63,375 nucleotides of DNA, from the NCBI GenBank assembly GCA_902778115.1, contig CACYWG010000009.1:1-63375 (forward strand). Direction: 5' to 3'. Shown here piece by piece: positions 16,018-23,959 of the stretch. This DNA comes from Oscillospiraceae bacterium. GTDB taxonomy: Bacteria > Bacillota > Clostridia > Oscillospirales > Oscillospiraceae. Each line of letters opens with the position of its first letter. Position 1 is the stretch's first letter. The position numbers and the translations under genes are program-made. The notes below the pieces were generated by a model. It worked only from the letters and a program-made list of their open reading frames with translations, did no database searches and was not told the DNA's origin.

Positions 16018-18006
16018 TCAGTCTTCCTTGCGGACGATCTGGCGGTGTTTGGCGCGGCTGTTCGTGATCAGGGGCACGCTCTCGATGATCAGCGAGGAGG
16101 TGTCCAGGCCGTACCATTTGGCCTTGGAGCCGGCGATGTGCCGGATGGAATACTTGGTGTTGAGCACCAGCTCGTCGAGCGCGCTGAGCTCAGTTTTGGT
16201 GTTGACCGTCTTGCGGATGATGCAGAACTTGAAGGTGCCGACCGTGGACTTGCCGTAGATCGAATACTTCTTGTCCTGGACGGGCAGCTCGCCGCGCTTC
16301 TGCAGATCCTGCACGATCTGGCGCAGGTAGACGTTCACGCGCGGGGAGCACTTGAAGCCCAGATTCAGGCGGATGCGGAAGATGCAGTCCGTGCCGAAGG
16401 TCTCGAGCTCATAGTTGAGGGTGTTCGGCTCGTTGACGACGTTGACGTTGACGACCCAGTAGGCCTGCGCGCGCTTGGTATCCTTGTCGAGGATGGAATA
16501 GAGGATGTCGCGGTCGATGCGCTCGAAGTCGTTGCCGTTGGCGAGATACACCAGGTTGTGCGCCAGCAGCGGAATGGACTCGTCGCTGTGCAGCGCGACC
16601 AGGCTGGGCACATAGTCGCGGAAGCGCAGGCGGGTGCTGAAGCGGTTTTCCAGCAGCGTGCCGCGGTACCAGATGGCCTCCAGCAGCAGGAGCATGAGCG
16701 TGAGCAGCACGGTCACATAACCGCCATGCGTGAACTTGCCGAGGCTGGAGATGAAGAAGACGCCCTCGATCAGCCCGAAGGCCGCCAGCACCAGGAAGCT
16801 GAGCACGCTCTTTTTGCGGATCTTGCGCAGATAGACGGAGATCAGCAGCGTCGTCATCAGCATGGTGATCGTGATGGCCAGGCCGTAGGCCGCCTCCATG
16901 CGCGCGCCGGAGCGGAAGAAGAGCACGATCAGGCTGCAGCCGATCCAGAGCACCGTGTTCACCGCGCCGATGTAGAGCTGACCCTTCGTATCGGAGGGGT
17001 AGCGGATCTCGAGATGCGGCAGCAGGTCGAGCAGGATGGCCTCGGAGACCAGCGTATAGGAGCCGGTGATCAGCGCCTGGGAGGCGATGACCGCCGCCGC
17101 CGCGCCGAGCACGACCGCAAAGGGACGCAGCAGCTCCGGCAGCATCAGGAAGAAGGGGTTGAGGTCCTCGATCCCGAGCAGCGCGGCGTTGCCGCGGCTC
17201 TGGATGATCCAGGCGCCCTGGCCCAGATAGTTCAAAATCAGGCAGAGCTTGACGAAGGGCCAGCTGAAATAGATGTTTTCCTTGCCGACGTGACCCATGT
17301 CGGAATACAGAGCCTCCGCGCCGGTGGTGGCGAGGAAGACGCTGCCGAGGATCATGAAGCCCAGCTTGTTGTTGGGGCTGAGCAGCACCTTGATCGCGTA
17401 GAGGGGGTTGAATGCCTTGAGCACCGCAGGCAGCGCCGTGATGTGCAGCAGCCCCGTCAGGCCGAGGAAGCTGAACCAGAGCAGCATCACCGGGCCGAAG
17501 GCCTTGCCGATCTTGCTGGTGCCGGCATGCTGCACGGAAAAGAGCGTGGTGATGATGAGGAGCGTGATGACGACAACCTTCCACTGGCCATCGCCGAGGA
17601 AGCGGTTCATGACCTCGATGCTGCGAAGACCCTCCACCGCCGTGGTCACGGTGACGGCCGGAGTCAGTACGCCGTCAGCCAGCAGCGCAGCGCCGCCGAG
17701 CATGGCCGGCACGATCAGCCACTTGCCGCAGGCCTTCACCAGCGAATACAGCGAGAAGATGCCGCCCTCGCCGTGGTTGTCCGCCTTCATGGCGATCAGC
17801 ACATACTTGATGGTGGTCAGCAGGGTGATGGTCCAGATCACCAGGGACAGCGAGCCGATGATGAAGCTCTCGTCTACCCCGCCGATGCCGCCGTTACCCT
17901 CCAGGATCGACTTCATCACGTACATCGGCGAGGTGCCGATGTCGCCGTAGACGATGCCGATCGTCACCAGAAACATGCCAAAGCTGAATTTCTGTCTGTT
18001 CTTCAT
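16018..18006 (-). CDS. kup: KUP/HAK/KT family potassium uptake protein
   Basis: 662 residues. The N-terminal half has about twelve membrane spans and begins with the family signature GIVYGDIGTSPMYVMKSIL (residues about 17-35), with DNHGEGGIFSLYSLV after the second helix. A C-terminal cytoplasmic domain of about 200 residues follows (FGTDCIFRIRLNLGF, then KSTVGTFKFCIIRKTV). KUP proteins take up K+ with protons. Start ATG 18006 is preferred; a TTG at 18012 is in frame and closer to the purine-rich site. It has its own promoter at 18068-18096. Confidence 0.94.
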   Translation of the reverse strand: MKNRQKFSFGMFLVTIGIVYGDIGTSPMYVMKSILEGNGGIGGVDESFIIGSLSLVIWTITLLTTIKYVLIAMKADNHGEGGIFSLYSLVKACGKWLIVPAMLGGAALLADGVLTPAVTVTTAVEGLRSIEVMNRFLGDGQWKVVVITLLIITTLFSVQHAGTSKIGKAFGPVMLLWFSFLGLTGLLHITALPAVLKAFNPLYAIKVLLSPNNKLGFMILGSVFLATTGAEALYSDMGHVGKENIYFSWPFVKLCLILNYLGQGAWIIQSRGNAALLGIEDLNPFFLMLPELLRPFAVVLGAAAAVIASQALITGSYTLVSEAILLDLLPHLEIRYPSDTKGQLYIGAVNTVLWIGCSLIVLFFRSGARMEAAYGLAITITMLMTTLLISVYLRKIRKKSVLSFLVLAAFGLIEGVFFISSLGKFTHGGYVTVLLTLMLLLLEAIWYRGTLLENRFSTRLRFRDYVPSLVALHSDESIPLLAHNLVYLANGNDFERIDRDILYSILDKDTKRAQAYWVVNVNVVNEPNTLNYELETFGTDCIFRIRLNLGFKCSPRVNVYLRQIVQDLQKRGELPVQDKKYSIYGKSTVGTFKFCIIRKTVNTKTELSALDELVLNTKYSIRHIAGSKAKWYGLDTSSLIIESVPLITNSRAKHRQIVRKED

Positions 18007-18067
18007 ATGCAAACTCGCCTCTCCGTGCCATATCGCCGTCTTGCGTCAAAAAGTCTGTAACAGGATA

Positions 18068-18096
18068 ATTATACCACAGCATTCCGCAGCTTTCAA
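18068..18096 (-). promoter_or_regulatory. Sigma-A promoter for kup
   Basis: Minus strand TTGAAA (18096-18091), 17-base spacer ending TGTGG, TATAAT (18073-18068), giving also an extended -10 (TGGTATAAT). Confidence 0.88.
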
Positions 18097-18130
18097 CGCT
18101 TTCTTCCCCTTTTGTTCACGGCGGCGGGAC

Positions 18131-18160
18131 TTGCATCATCCCTGCATTTTATGCTAAGAT
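18131..18160 (+). promoter_or_regulatory. Probable promoter for the GrpE-like/Hsp70-like operon
   Basis: TTGCAT (18131-18136), 18-base spacer, TAAGAT (18155-18160). No CIRCE-type HrcA operator is seen between it and the start codon. Confidence 0.55.
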
Positions 18161-18211
18161 GAAGTGAAAAAGTGTGCCTTCCCGGGGAGGAAGGTTTTGG
18201 GAGGCGAGGCC

Positions 18212-19048
18212 ATGGAACAGGCAAGCATGCAGGCGCTGCTGCAGGCGGATGAGGAGCGGCTGCGCCATACTCTGCGCGCCAACGACAGCATTGAAAAAAG
18301 CCGGGAGCACAGTCTGGACACGCTGAGCGAGGAGCTCGGCAATCTGCTGCTGCGCTACAACGCCGCCTGCGGCGCGGACCGTATGCGCCAGGCCCTGGCG
18401 GACTGCGTGACGGCCACGGCGCGCGACAGCCTCGCGCTGCTGAAGGCCGCGGGCGTGGAAAAGGAGACGGCCCGGCGGGAAAGCTCCGGCTGGGCGATGC
18501 TGTTGCTGCTGGTCGCGGTGATCGCGGCGGCGGCCAGCGTGCTGCTGGGCGAGACGATGCGGCTGGCCGGCATCGGCTGCGCGGCGGCGGCCGTGATCGC
18601 GGCCTTTGCCGCCGGGCGGCTGTGGTTTCACAAGCAGGCCGTCACCGTGCGGCCCACGCTGGATCCGGAGACGCTCTGGCTCGGCATGAAACGGACGAGT
18701 GAGACGATGGACCGGAAGATCGACGCCTTCTGCGAGCGCGCGTCCGAATGGGCGCAGGAGCGGGAAGCGTCGAACGGCGGCGACGCGCTGGACGAAGAGA
18801 CGCTCCGCCTCTTCGGCGACCTGCTGGAGGCGCTGTACGCCGAAAACGGAGACTTCGCGCTGCGGCAGCTGAAAAAGATCCGGCCCTGCCTGCGCGCGCT
18901 CGGCATTGAAACAGTGGATTATGCCGGAGAAAACGCGGATCTGTTCGAGCTCTTTCCCTCCAAACGGCCGGGCGTGACGCTGCGCCCCGCGCTGCGGGCC
19001 GGAGACCGGCTGCTGCTGGCCGGACGGGCGACGGAGCAGACGGAATAA
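18212..19048 (+). CDS. Membrane-anchored GrpE-like nucleotide exchange factor (putative)
   Basis: 278 residues. An N-terminal helical, coiled-coil-like part (1-90) is followed by two membrane spans (about 93-113 and 117-137), a further helical part and a C-terminal end that reads GVTLRPALRAGDRLLLAGRAT. That end resembles the beta-domain of GrpE, which opens the nucleotide cleft of Hsp70. The next gene, 22 bases on, is an Hsp70-like ATPase, which supports a partner role. Start ATG 18212 is chosen for its GGGAGGCGAGG site. Standard GrpE is soluble and about 190 residues, so this is a divergent, membrane-bound form if the assignment is right. Confidence 0.55.
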   Translation: MEQASMQALLQADEERLRHTLRANDSIEKSREHSLDTLSEELGNLLLRYNAACGADRMRQALADCVTATARDSLALLKAAGVEKETARRESSGWAMLLLLVAVIAAAASVLLGETMRLAGIGCAAAAVIAAFAAGRLWFHKQAVTVRPTLDPETLWLGMKRTSETMDRKIDAFCERASEWAQEREASNGGDALDEETLRLFGDLLEALYAENGDFALRQLKKIRPCLRALGIETVDYAGENADLFELFPSKRPGVTLRPALRAGDRLLLAGRATEQTE

Positions 19049-19070
19049 GCGGCAAGGAGACGCTGACAGG

Positions 19071-21140
19071 ATGATTTACTGGGGATTTGACCTGGGCGAC
19101 GGCGAGAGCACGGTCGCCCGCGTGCGCGGTGAGGGGCAGTCGAGCCCCGAGACCGTGCCCGTCGAGGGCAGCCGCGTGCTGCTGACGGCCTGGGCGCTGA
19201 TGAAAAACGGCGAGCTGCGGATCGGCGAACGGGCGGCGAAGTCCGCCTCGGCCGCGCTGCGCAGCGCCGCGCGCTTCAAGGGGCGTTTTCTGGACGAGCA
19301 GTCTGACAGCGCGGGGCTGATCCGGGATTTTTCCTCCCGGGTCTTTGAGTCGCTGCGCGCCGGCGGCGCGATGACGGGCGGCGAGAAGAGCAACAGCGTG
19401 TACATCGGCTGCCCGGCGGGCTGGGACAAGGCCGCGCGGGAGCGCTACCTCGCCATTTTCGAGACTCTCGGCGTGCCGACGCCGAAGGTGATCTCCGAAT
19501 CCCGGGCGGTCATGGTGGGCGCGATCCAGTCCAACTCCGTGCGGGACTATGTGGACCTGCGCAGCAAGACCGTGCTGGTGGTGGACGTCGGTTCCTCCAC
19601 GACGGATTTTGCCTACATCAAAAAAGGAAAAGAAGCCGAGATCCGCACCGGCGGCGAGGTCCGCCTGGGCGGCGGCGTGATGGATGAGACGCTGCTGGAG
19701 GCCTGCGTGGATCTCGCGCCGCAGGCTGCGGCGATCCGCAGGGTCTTCGCCGCGAGCGAAAGCTGGCGGGTGGACTGCGAGCTGCGCGCCCGGCGGCTCA
19801 AGGAGCGCTACTACGCCTCCGGCCGTGTCGGCGGGCGCGAGGAGCAGAGCGAGGCGGTGCTGATCTGCTACGACGAGCCGCTGCTGCTGGATCTGGTGAT
19901 GAACGAGGACATGGCAAGGCGCCTGACCGACCGGCCATGCCGCGCCCTCGGCGGGCGCTCCTTCCGCGAGGTCTTCTGCGCGGGACTGCAGGAGGTGCGC
20001 GAGGCCATCGGCGACACCCCGCCGGAGCTGCTGTTTCTGACGGGCGGCGTGTCGCGCATGGACGAGATCCGCGCCTGGTGCGCGGAGGTCTTCCCGCAGG
20101 CCGTGATCTACGTGGACGCAGAGCCCGAGTTCAGCGTGGCCAAGGGCCTGGCCTGGTGCGGGCGCATCGACGACGAGCTGGGGCGCTTCCGCAGCGAGGT
20201 GGACGAGCTGATCGGCTCGGACACGATTGAAAACATCGTGCTGCAGCACCTGCGCAGCCTCTATGACAGCGTGCTGGAGCAGCTGCTCGATCCCCTGCTG
20301 GAGCAGGCGGTCAAGCCCGTGCTGCTCGACTGGCGCGAGGGGAAGATCGAGACCCTCGCCGGTACGGAGGACGCGCTGCGCGAGCACATCAAGATCTATC
20401 TGCATTCCGAGCAGGCGCGGCAGCTGCTGTACGGCCCGGTCACGGACTGGATGCGCCGGGTGTCGGAGGATCTGGAGGCCTACACCTCGCCGATCTGCCG
20501 GCGCTGGCACGTGCCGGATCATTCGCTGAACATCTCCTCGCGTCTGGCCGCGAGCGATCTGCACATCCTGGAAAAGGTGGACGCGAAGAGCGTCTTTGCG
20601 GGCGACACGCTGGCCGGCGCCGCGTTTTTCGTCGAGTCGATCATCTCCGTGATCGTCGGCCTGCTGTGCGGCGGCAGCGGCATGGCGCTGATCGCCGAGG
20701 GCCCGGTGGGCATTGCGATCGGCGTGATCTCCTCGCTGCTGCTGTTCACCGTGGGGCGGCTGCTGGGCCGGGACGCCCTGGATCAGAAGATCGCGCAGAT
20801 GAACCTGCCGCTTCTCATCCGCCGCGCCGCGCTCTCGGAGGTGCTGCCGAAGCTGGAGACGCCGAAGCTGCAGCTGCCGAGGCTGACGGAGAAGGATGGG
20901 AAGGCCGAAAAGCCGCGCCTGCGGCTGCTGCCGCGGCTGCGCTGGCCGGAGGCCGGGGACATCCCGGCGCGGCGGATGCGCGTGATCCGCCGGAAGGTCA
21001 AGGCGGGCTACGAGGAGCTGCTCGGCAGCGAAAACGACGAGGCCGTGCAGGCGCTCAACGCGCGGATGTGCCGGGAGATCACCGAGCAGATCGAGACGCG
21101 GCTCAAAGAGCTGGCCGAACAGGTGGAGATCCCGCTTTAA
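19071..21140 (+). CDS. Hsp70-like ATPase with C-terminal membrane-inserting region
   Basis: 689 residues. The actin-like ATPase signatures of Hsp70 are present: phosphate 1 WGFDLGDGESTVA (4-16), phosphate 2 VVDVGSSTTDFAYI (170-183) and the adenosine motif LTGGVSRMDEI (323-333). The canonical substrate-binding beta-sandwich is not recognisable. In its place are a helical segment, then a strongly hydrophobic, glycine-rich stretch at about 517-565 (VESIISVIVGLLCGGSGMAL, then VGIAIGVISSLLLFTVGRLL) and a basic, leucine-rich tail. It is thus an Hsp70-type motor attached to membrane. It probably works with the GrpE-like product of the gene before it and is followed 33 bases later by a lipoprotein gene. 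Confidence 0.8.
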   Translation: MIYWGFDLGDGESTVARVRGEGQSSPETVPVEGSRVLLTAWALMKNGELRIGERAAKSASAALRSAARFKGRFLDEQSDSAGLIRDFSSRVFESLRAGGAMTGGEKSNSVYIGCPAGWDKAARERYLAIFETLGVPTPKVISESRAVMVGAIQSNSVRDYVDLRSKTVLVVDVGSSTTDFAYIKKGKEAEIRTGGEVRLGGGVMDETLLEACVDLAPQAAAIRRVFAASESWRVDCELRARRLKERYYASGRVGGREEQSEAVLICYDEPLLLDLVMNEDMARRLTDRPCRALGGRSFREVFCAGLQEVREAIGDTPPELLFLTGGVSRMDEIRAWCAEVFPQAVIYVDAEPEFSVAKGLAWCGRIDDELGRFRSEVDELIGSDTIENIVLQHLRSLYDSVLEQLLDPLLEQAVKPVLLDWREGKIETLAGTEDALREHIKIYLHSEQARQLLYGPVTDWMRRVSEDLEAYTSPICRRWHVPDHSLNISSRLAASDLHILEKVDAKSVFAGDTLAGAAFFVESIISVIVGLLCGGSGMALIAEGPVGIAIGVISSLLLFTVGRLLGRDALDQKIAQMNLPLLIRRAALSEVLPKLETPKLQLPRLTEKDGKAEKPRLRLLPRLRWPEAGDIPARRMRVIRRKVKAGYEELLGSENDEAVQALNARMCREITEQIETRLKELAEQVEIPL

Positions 21141-21173
21141 AAAACGATATTTCGACGAACAGGAGGTGGAAGC

Positions 21174-22718
21174 ATGAAGAAACAACTAGGGCTTTTGATC
21201 CTATGCCTGTTCGTCGTTTTTTTCTGCTGCGGCTGCGGCGCGGTTGCCGAGCCGATCCCCGTGGAAGCGACGCTGAAGCCCGCGCCGGAGCCCGTTTACG
21301 AATACGAAGAGGTCTATCTTCGTCTGACGGAGCCCTGTGGGACGGGCTTCGTCCTGCAGGAAAACGTCTGCCAGGTCGCGGTTGGCAGCCGAACCTACCA
21401 GTTCGTTTCTTCGATCCCGATCGAGGACCGGGCCGATTTTATCGACGGGCAGGAAAGGCTCTGCGGACTGCTGGAGGAACACGGGATCTCTGCCGCGGAG
21501 AAGCGCTTTCTCGTCCTGCCCGACTATACGAACTGGACGGATTCTGAAAAGGACGTCGCTTACTACGGTCTCGACGGCCTGAACAGCTGGCAGCAGGCGC
21601 TGACGACGCTGCAGCTCGCGCTGGGCGACTATACGAACTACGGCTATCTGTACGCGCTGGCAGATCGCCTGGCTGCGGAGCTGGACTGGCGGCAGGACGA
21701 AACGGCGGAACTGGGAACGCTCCGCGATCCCAGTTCGCTGAACCTGGTCTATCCCTGCTTCGACGAGTTCTATACCCCGGCGGAGGATATTGCCGCCTGC
21801 AAGGCTTTATCTAAGCATCTGCTGGCTGGGTTGGACGATATCTGGTCGGAGGAGGCCTTCCTACAGGCAAGGCAGCACTATGCCGTCGAACAGGGGATCG
21901 CCTTTACGCCGACCTATCTCGCCTTCGCCAATTACAGTCCGAGCTGCGAGCTGAAGATCCGGTCGAAGTATCTGGAGTTATTCAGAACGAACAGCTTCAC
22001 GGAGGATGTGTATTATACACGCGGCTGCATCGCCGAGGATTATATGGCCAGTCTCGACGGCATGATCCGAGGCTTCGAGTGGCTGGAGGATTATCTGACA
22101 CAGCTTCGGGAGACCTTTGAAGTCGATGAACCTGCGCTGCTGCCCGTATATCTGAAGGACGACGCCGGCAGATACGCAAATATGACCTATGCCGCATATT
22201 TCAGACCTGATAAGGACGGCGGCAGCATCACCGGCGTCGGCCTGCCGGTGATGGCACATGAATACGTACACTATCTTTATTGGCTCCGGGGCGGCCCATC
22301 GGACCCCGCCTATGAGTCCTGGATCAACGAGGTGGCGGCCTGCTATTATACCTATCCCAGTGAATTTGAAACATTCTATGCAATTCACAGACGAAATCCG
22401 GATCATATGCGAAAGCTCGAGGAGTATATTGGAGAAGCCTTTGACGAGCCTGCCGATTACATCCCCTTCCTGCGCGCTCGCCATCGGAGTGGGGTGCTGC
22501 AGTACCCCTACCGCTACTATCTGATCACCGAGTATGCGCTTCGTCCCGTTTTCGGTGAGTACTTCGTACGTACTTACGGAGAGGACGTCTTTCTGGACTG
22601 GGTGCTGGCGCCGTCCAAATCCAAAGCGCTGACCGGGAAGACCGTGGATGAGATCGTCGATGACTGGTGTGCGGATATGGACATACCTGAAAACGACCGA
22701 AAAGGAGGATTGTTATGA
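21174..22718 (+). CDS. Lipoprotein with HExxH gluzincin-like metalloprotease signature
   Basis: 514 residues. The signal peptide MKKQLGLLILCLFVVFFCCGC has lipobox cysteines at 18, 19 and 21, so the protein should be outside the cell and lipid-anchored. HEYVH at residues 362-366 followed by ESWINEVAA with Glu386 (20 residues later) fits a gluzincin zinc site. The rest is not recognised. It starts behind AGGAGG, 33 bases after the Hsp70-like gene, and overlaps the next gene by 4 bases, so all four may form one transcript. Confidence 0.7.
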   Translation: MKKQLGLLILCLFVVFFCCGCGAVAEPIPVEATLKPAPEPVYEYEEVYLRLTEPCGTGFVLQENVCQVAVGSRTYQFVSSIPIEDRADFIDGQERLCGLLEEHGISAAEKRFLVLPDYTNWTDSEKDVAYYGLDGLNSWQQALTTLQLALGDYTNYGYLYALADRLAAELDWRQDETAELGTLRDPSSLNLVYPCFDEFYTPAEDIAACKALSKHLLAGLDDIWSEEAFLQARQHYAVEQGIAFTPTYLAFANYSPSCELKIRSKYLELFRTNSFTEDVYYTRGCIAEDYMASLDGMIRGFEWLEDYLTQLRETFEVDEPALLPVYLKDDAGRYANMTYAAYFRPDKDGGSITGVGLPVMAHEYVHYLYWLRGGPSDPAYESWINEVAACYYTYPSEFETFYAIHRRNPDHMRKLEEYIGEAFDEPADYIPFLRARHRSGVLQYPYRYYLITEYALRPVFGEYFVRTYGEDVFLDWVLAPSKSKALTGKTVDEIVDDWCADMDIPENDRKGGLL

Positions 22719-23584
22719 AACTTGTTACTTTTATTCGTACCGAAAACAAAGAGGAACTCGGTATCCTGCAGGATGAGCGCGTGCTGCCGCTGGCAGAGTT
22801 CGGCTTTGCCTTTGCCGATATAAACGATCTGATCGAACGCGCTTCGGCCGGGGAGCTGGACCTGATGCGCAGCGCGCAGGGCGAGGGTCTGCCGCTCGAA
22901 TCCGTCCGCCTGCTCTCCCCGATCCCGCGTCCGCGGCAGGACGTGCTGTGCCTGGGGCTCAATTACACCGCGCATGCCGCCGAGGCGGCGGGCTTTTCCA
23001 AGGAGGCCTTCGGCAAAAAGTCGAGCGCGCCGGTCTTTTTCTCCAAGCGCGTCAACGAATCCCAGGGCAGCGGCGCGCCGATCCCGTCCCATCGGGACAT
23101 CACCGAAAAGCTCGACTTTGAAAACGAGCTGGCCGTTGTGATCGGACGGGACGCGAAGAACGTGCCGGAGGAAGAAGCCGGAGACTACGTCTTCGGCTAC
23201 ACGGTGCTCAACGACGTGAGCGCCCGCGACCTGCAGACCGCGCACGTCCAGTGGCACTTCGGCAAGAGCCTGGACGGCTTCACGCCGATGGGGCCCTGCC
23301 TGGTCACGGCCGATGAGTTCGCCTTCCCGCCGGACCTGCGCATTTTCACCGACGTCAACGGCGAACGGCGGCAGGACAGCCGCACGTCCCTGCTGATCCA
23401 CGGCATTCCGGAGATCATCAGCACGCTCTCGCGCGGCATGACGCTCAAGGCCGGCACGATCATCGCCACCGGCACGCCCAAGGGCGTCGGTATGGGCGAA
23501 GAAACGCCGCGCTTTCTCCAGCCGGGCGACGTGGTCGCCTGCTCGATCGAGGGCATCGGCACGCTGGTCAACCCGGTGGAGTGA
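22715..23584 (+). CDS. Fumarylacetoacetate hydrolase family protein
   Basis: 289 residues with the FAH catalytic domain: VLCLGLNYTAHAAEA, DFENELAVVIGRDAKNVP with the metal-binding acidic cluster, GYTVLNDVSARDLQ, FGKSLDGFTPMGPCL and IATGTPKGVGMG near the end. FAH proteins cleave or decarboxylate beta-keto acids such as acylpyruvates or oxaloacetate with Mg2+. Exact substrate cannot be read. Its ATG lies inside the stop of the lipoprotein gene (ATGA). Confidence 0.9.
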   Translation: MKLVTFIRTENKEELGILQDERVLPLAEFGFAFADINDLIERASAGELDLMRSAQGEGLPLESVRLLSPIPRPRQDVLCLGLNYTAHAAEAAGFSKEAFGKKSSAPVFFSKRVNESQGSGAPIPSHRDITEKLDFENELAVVIGRDAKNVPEEEAGDYVFGYTVLNDVSARDLQTAHVQWHFGKSLDGFTPMGPCLVTADEFAFPPDLRIFTDVNGERRQDSRTSLLIHGIPEIISTLSRGMTLKAGTIIATGTPKGVGMGEETPRFLQPGDVVACSIEGIGTLVNPVE

Positions 23585-23597
23585 GGCGGGAAAGCGC

Positions 23598-23626
23598 TTG
23601 ACTTCTCCTGGGGCGGATGCTATACT
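23598..23626 (+). promoter_or_regulatory. Sigma-A promoter of the glycine cleavage operon
   Basis: TTGACT (23598-23603), 17-base spacer, TATACT (23621-23626), about 80 bases before the riboswitch. Confidence 0.88.
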
Positions 23627-23704
23627 CAAAATGCACGAAAACCAAACAGAGACAGATAATTTTTTGACCGCGCGCCCGAAAAAACGGGCCGCTGAAAAAA
23701 GAAT

Positions 23705-23889
23705 GATGGTCGGATGAAGGCTCCGAGAGAGACCGCTTTTTGCGGCGCCGAAGGGGAATGCAAAAACTCTCAGGCAAAAAGATCGGATCCGGACGACGCT
23801 TCGGAAAGTACGGCCCCGCGGCCGTACACCAAAGGGGCAACCGGAGGCCGCGTTCACGCGGCGGAAGGGAATCTCTCAGGTTTGGACGG
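23705..23889 (+). ncRNA. Tandem glycine riboswitch
   Basis: Two aptamers in series. The first (about 23711-23790) shows GAGAGACCG, GCGCCGAAGGGG and CTCTCAGGCAAAAAG; the second (about 23790-23889) shows CACCAAAGGGGCAACC and ATCTCTCAGG. These are the conserved blocks of the gcvT glycine aptamer. They sit between the promoter and the GcvT-SHMT gene, directly followed by an intrinsic terminator, the usual build of an ON switch that lets transcription through when glycine binds both aptamers. Confidence 0.95.
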
Positions 23890-23928
23890 AGGCAGAAAAA
23901 CACACCGGTGTTTTTCTGCCTCTTTCTG
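23890..23928 (+). terminator. Riboswitch expression-platform terminator
   Basis: AGGCAGAAAAACAC (23890-23903) pairs perfectly with GTGTTTTTCTGCCT (23908-23921), followed by CTTTCTGTTTT. Glycine binding is expected to prevent its formation. Confidence 0.9.
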
Positions 23929-23959
23929 TTTTCGGACATACTATTTTGGGAGGAATACG

